This document shows positions 9,355-11,561 of a stretch of 11,561 bases of DNA, piece by piece. The DNA comes from Euperipatoides rowelli (lineage: Eukaryota > Onychophora > Udeonychophora > Euonychophora > Peripatopsidae). The notes under the pieces are model-generated. The model did not search any database and was not told the DNA's origin. It saw only the letters and a program-made list of their open reading frames with translations. A program made the translations under genes and the position numbers. The first letter of the stretch is position 1. Every line of letters begins with the position of its first letter. The stretch is taken from the NCBI GenBank assembly GCA_003024985.2, contig PXIH01S0003358.1; one strand, 5' to 3'.

Positions 9355-9539
9355 AGTTGTCTCTTAATAATACATTATATTTCATTTTTAATATGCTACA
9401 AAACCAAACAAGGCCAGATTACTGACCTAGAAACATAATAATTAGGGGATCTTCAAAGTCCTACAGTCCTCAAAAATTAAGGTCCATACAATATAAAAAA
9501 ATTCAAAGAAAAAAAAACAAGACAAGATGATGATCATAC

Positions 9540-9935
9540 CTAGGATAGCATTGTCCCGTTACAAATAGATTTCCTCAAGAAGATATTGAAAAAATACCTC
9601 ATATTGGGATAACACCATCTACTAATGAAGACATCAGTAGGCAATAAGATAAAGTCCCTTTTTACAACTTCTTGGCACTTCTGTAAGAGATAAGGCCAAG
9701 GTCTCATTCTAACGCCATCAAAAATCGCCAGATTCCTTATCGTCCAAAAGGAAAACAAGATAATCAAAGCAATAAATATGAATTCACGATTCATAAGGAG
9801 GTCAGAAAACAAGTCTATTGTGGACCTAGAAAAAAAATCGTAATACAAAAACTGCATAATCCTATTTCTCGCTTGGAAGTATTGGCACGGAAAGAAAAGA
9901 TGCTGCAATCCCCACTAGGTCTTGAACGTCATCTA
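9540..9935 (-). pseudogene. LINE C-terminal fragment resembling plant L1-type zf-RVT region
   Basis: The longest open frame in the window (122 codons, 9540-9908) extends upstream through stops. In-frame reading ahead of the Met gives WGLQ followed by HLFFPCQYFQ, then 47 residues later FWTIRNLAIFDGV, then an R/K-rich segment and RWCYPN. The HLFF.C ... (W)xIxxRNxxIF spacing of about 57 residues is what I know from the zf-RVT domain after the reverse transcriptase of plant L1-type LINEs, where a W.PP-type RNase H start follows. Cysteines expected before HLFF are not visible and stops occur there, so the copy is decayed. GC is about 35% by hand count, against roughly 15-25% just beyond 9960. It could instead be an unrelated fortuitous frame. 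A host exon is less likely, because the frame closes with TAG exactly before a GTATGA donor-like string. Confidence 0.4.
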
Positions 9936-10295
9936 AAGAAATACAATTCTATTTTTTTAAAAAAACTCAATGTTTGTAATAATCTTAGATGGAGATAGCC
10001 TAAGCTTTTTATGTAATATTTTTAAATAAGATATTAATTAATGTGATAAATCTAAAAGATAATACTGTAACAGAATAAAATGTCTAATTTTAACCGTAAA
10101 AGAATATACTAGTTGTTCTTAAGGAATGTGTATTTTATTTCTTTAGACTGAAAGATGCCCAGTTCACCTTTTAATTTGAGAGTAGCAAGAAATGTATAGA
10201 ACTCGTTTTATTTTAACATAAATAGAATTTCAGGAAGAAAAGGTGATTATTATGAAGTTGTGTGTGTGTTTTTTTTTTTAATAAAAAAGTAGACT

Positions 10296-10322
10296 TTGAT
10301 ATCTTTATGTTAAAGATATCAA
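10296..10322. repeat. Perfect 12-bp hairpin
   Basis: ttgatatcttta, tgt, taaagatatcaa: two fully complementary 12-nt arms around a 3-nt loop. Composition is AT-rich and there is no T-tract or gene beside it, so a terminator role is not supported. Confidence 0.85.
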
Positions 10323-10993
10323 GTTGATTAATTATTTAATTAAATATTTTTGTTTAACGTAATATTAGAATGAATTTTTAAATATTTATTTTTAATAAGA
10401 ATAAAATTAAGCTATTACAGATTTATGTCAAGGTGTTCATATTTATTAATAATAATAGGGATGTTTCTTTTGTAATGTATATTAAAATGAAATAATAGAG
10501 ATTAATGGGAGAAATGTATATTATTGAAGTTTTGTTGTGGCTTTGTGCTATATGTAAATGTTATACCTAAAGTTGCTCTTAATAATATATAGTATTCATG
10601 ATGCAAATTTTTGTGAAATTTAAAGAGAGTTTTATTATTTCTATGAAGTTACAACTGTTTTATGCGTTATATTTTAATGAGCTTTGTTATTATAGCTGGA
10701 AGATAAATTCTGGGGTTAGATAGACCTTTTAATAATTTTCAGGGTTGGATCAGAAAATAAAACAATGATATTTTTTTGTTTTGTTATGAGAGATGACCAC
10801 ATACAAACCTAAGAATTGTTTTTTTTAATAACTTTGAAGAGTGGCCATTATATGCACTATAGTACAGGAGTTTTACCTGAAAAATTGTCTTGACCCTGAA
10901 AAATTCCCATAAAGCTGAATTTTGGATATGTTGTAAAAAATGTATTTCTAAATAACATACTAAAAGTCCCCTAAAATCCCACTGTTGCATCAT

Positions 10994-11005
10994 CCGCCAT
11001 CTTGG
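10994..11005 (-). promoter_or_regulatory. YY1/Pho-like motif (CCAAGATGGCGG on minus strand)
   Basis: ccgccatcttgg on the plus strand is the reverse complement of ccaagatggcgg, which contains the AAGATGGCGG core bound by YY1 in vertebrates and overlaps the GCCAT core of insect Pleiohomeotic. It stands in an otherwise AT-rich region with no visible gene. A second GCCA-type core (atggccac) is 10 nt away, and ggccatta lies near 10842. It may simply be part of a dispersed repeat. Confidence 0.35.
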
Positions 11006-11370
11006 AATAATGGCCACCAGACTGAAAAAAATAAATTTTTATTAGTTAAAGATCTTAAGATGACAGTTGGAAAGGTCTTATAAAATAAGTTGGAGAGATC
11101 TTATTATGAAATAACTTTATTTTTCATATAAAAGGTTGTTATAGGGGAATAAAAACAAAAATTAAATAAAACTGAAATAACATCTTTAATAAATATTTTA
11201 AAACATGTAAATATTATAAACAAAAAATAGTTTATAATCAAGGTAGATAAAAAATATATTTCACGATATATTGCTAGCTTAATTAAACTGTTTAATTATT
11301 TTACAGAATCATTTATTGAAATGGGAACAGTTATGATCATAGCTAATTTATAATAATTAGTAATCCAGTG

Positions 11371-11389
11371 TTGGTCGAAATTCGACCAA
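11371..11389. repeat. Perfect 9-bp palindrome beside the satellite
   Basis: ttggtcgaa, a, ttcgaccaa: nine complementary bases on each side of a single central A. It lies 15 bp before the first 31-bp satellite unit. This symmetric, GC-containing site stands out from the AT-rich flank and could be a dimeric protein-binding site or an element end; function unknown. Confidence 0.8.
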
Positions 11390-11404
11390 TAAGAAAATTA
11401 GTTT

Positions 11405-11561
11405 TGTAAAAAGCCGCCACAACGCTAATTTCCTATGTAAAAAGCCGCCACAACGCTAATTTCCTTTGTAAAAGGCCGCCACAACGCTAATTTCCTATGT
11501 AAAAAGCCGCCACAACGTTAATTTCCTTTGTAAAAGGCCGCCACAACGTTAATTTCCTATG
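11405..11561 (+). repeat. 31-bp tandem satellite, five full units, continues past window end
   Basis: Units begin with TG at 11405, 11436, 11467, 11498, 11529 and 11560, an exact 31-bp period without indels. The core is tgtaaaargccgccacaacg followed by ytaatttcctw. Two variants alternate. From unit 2 onward, aaaaag...cctt units are followed by aaaagg...ccta units, giving a 62-bp dimer. Unit 1 mixes the two (aaaaag...ccta). Units 4 and 5 additionally share cgttaa in place of cgctaa. All copies are almost identical, so the array is young or homogenised. There are no unique spacers, so it is not a CRISPR array. Confidence 0.95.

Larger units (their letters stand above)
9936..11370. other. Very AT-rich region, no gene recognised
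   Basis: The lowest GC of the window is found here, with many A/T runs and a (TG)n-T run at about 10259-10279. The open frame at 10784-11017 (-) has no recognisable domain. The only GC-richer patch is about 10965-11025, which contains the YY1/Pho-like site listed separately. Confidence 0.55.

Noticed and set aside
9253-9438. 61-codon open frame on the plus strand
   Set aside because: It is the translation of a tRNA-like sequence, a poly-T and a poly-G run.
9540-9908. Host exon ending at a GTATGA donor-like site
   Set aside because: The frame closes with TAG exactly before the donor-like string, no matching upstream acceptor was convincing, and the residues fit a LINE fragment better.
10784-11017. 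77-codon open frame on the minus strand
   Set aside because: No recognisable motif, no neighbouring exon or promoter evidence, and length within chance.
11405-11561. Could the regular 31-bp repeats be a CRISPR array?
   Set aside because: The repeats are directly adjacent with no unique spacers, and the rest of the window is eukaryotic transposon debris.

Overview
The window looks like non-genic, repeat-rich, AT-rich DNA from an animal, most likely an insect or other arthropod. Three things suggest this. Base composition is strongly AT-biased with many poly-A and poly-T runs. All recognisable protein similarity is to decayed eukaryotic transposable elements: a Ty3/gypsy integrase and animal-type non-LTR endonuclease and reverse transcriptase. 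There is also a G-rich interspersed repeat with a CCGGGCAACxCCGGG-type hairpin and a CTAG end, of the kind seen in Helitron-like elements of insects. I cannot name a species. I see no intact host gene, no bacterial-style operon, no rRNA and no convincing functional tRNA.

Layout. 1-840: AT-rich with a small AAATA microsatellite. 847-1500 (+): broken Ty3/gypsy integrase. 1560-1918: two diverged direct copies of a ~160-bp unit about 200 bp apart. 2165-2840 (-): fragment of a non-LTR retrotransposon covering the linker and the start of the reverse transcriptase. 2841-3944: nothing recognised. 3945-4166: ~222-bp foldback (long inverted repeat). 4167-5405: AT-rich with a weak LTR-like stretch near 4485-4580. 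About 5406-6213 (+): Helitron-like non-autonomous element with a tandem 146-bp unit and an internal polypurine minisatellite. 6214-7400: T-rich, unassigned. 7400-8440 (-): endonuclease half of a non-LTR element. 8461-9250: AT-rich. 9254-9354: tRNA-like Pol III promoter remnant ending in T9 then G13. 9540-9935 (-): the longest open frame (122 codons), which resembles the C-terminal zf-RVT region of plant L1-type LINEs. 9936-11370: very AT-rich with a perfect short hairpin and a YY1/Pho-like site. 11371-11389: perfect 9-bp palindrome. 11405-11561: a 31-bp satellite with two alternating variants, running off the window end.

No genes work together here. The window is a graveyard of several mobile-element classes plus the edge of a satellite array. 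The items most worth checking are the plant-LINE-like frame in an apparently animal context, the 222-bp foldback, the higher-order structure of the 31-bp satellite and the composite G-rich element. Nothing here convinces me that it is a new functional system.
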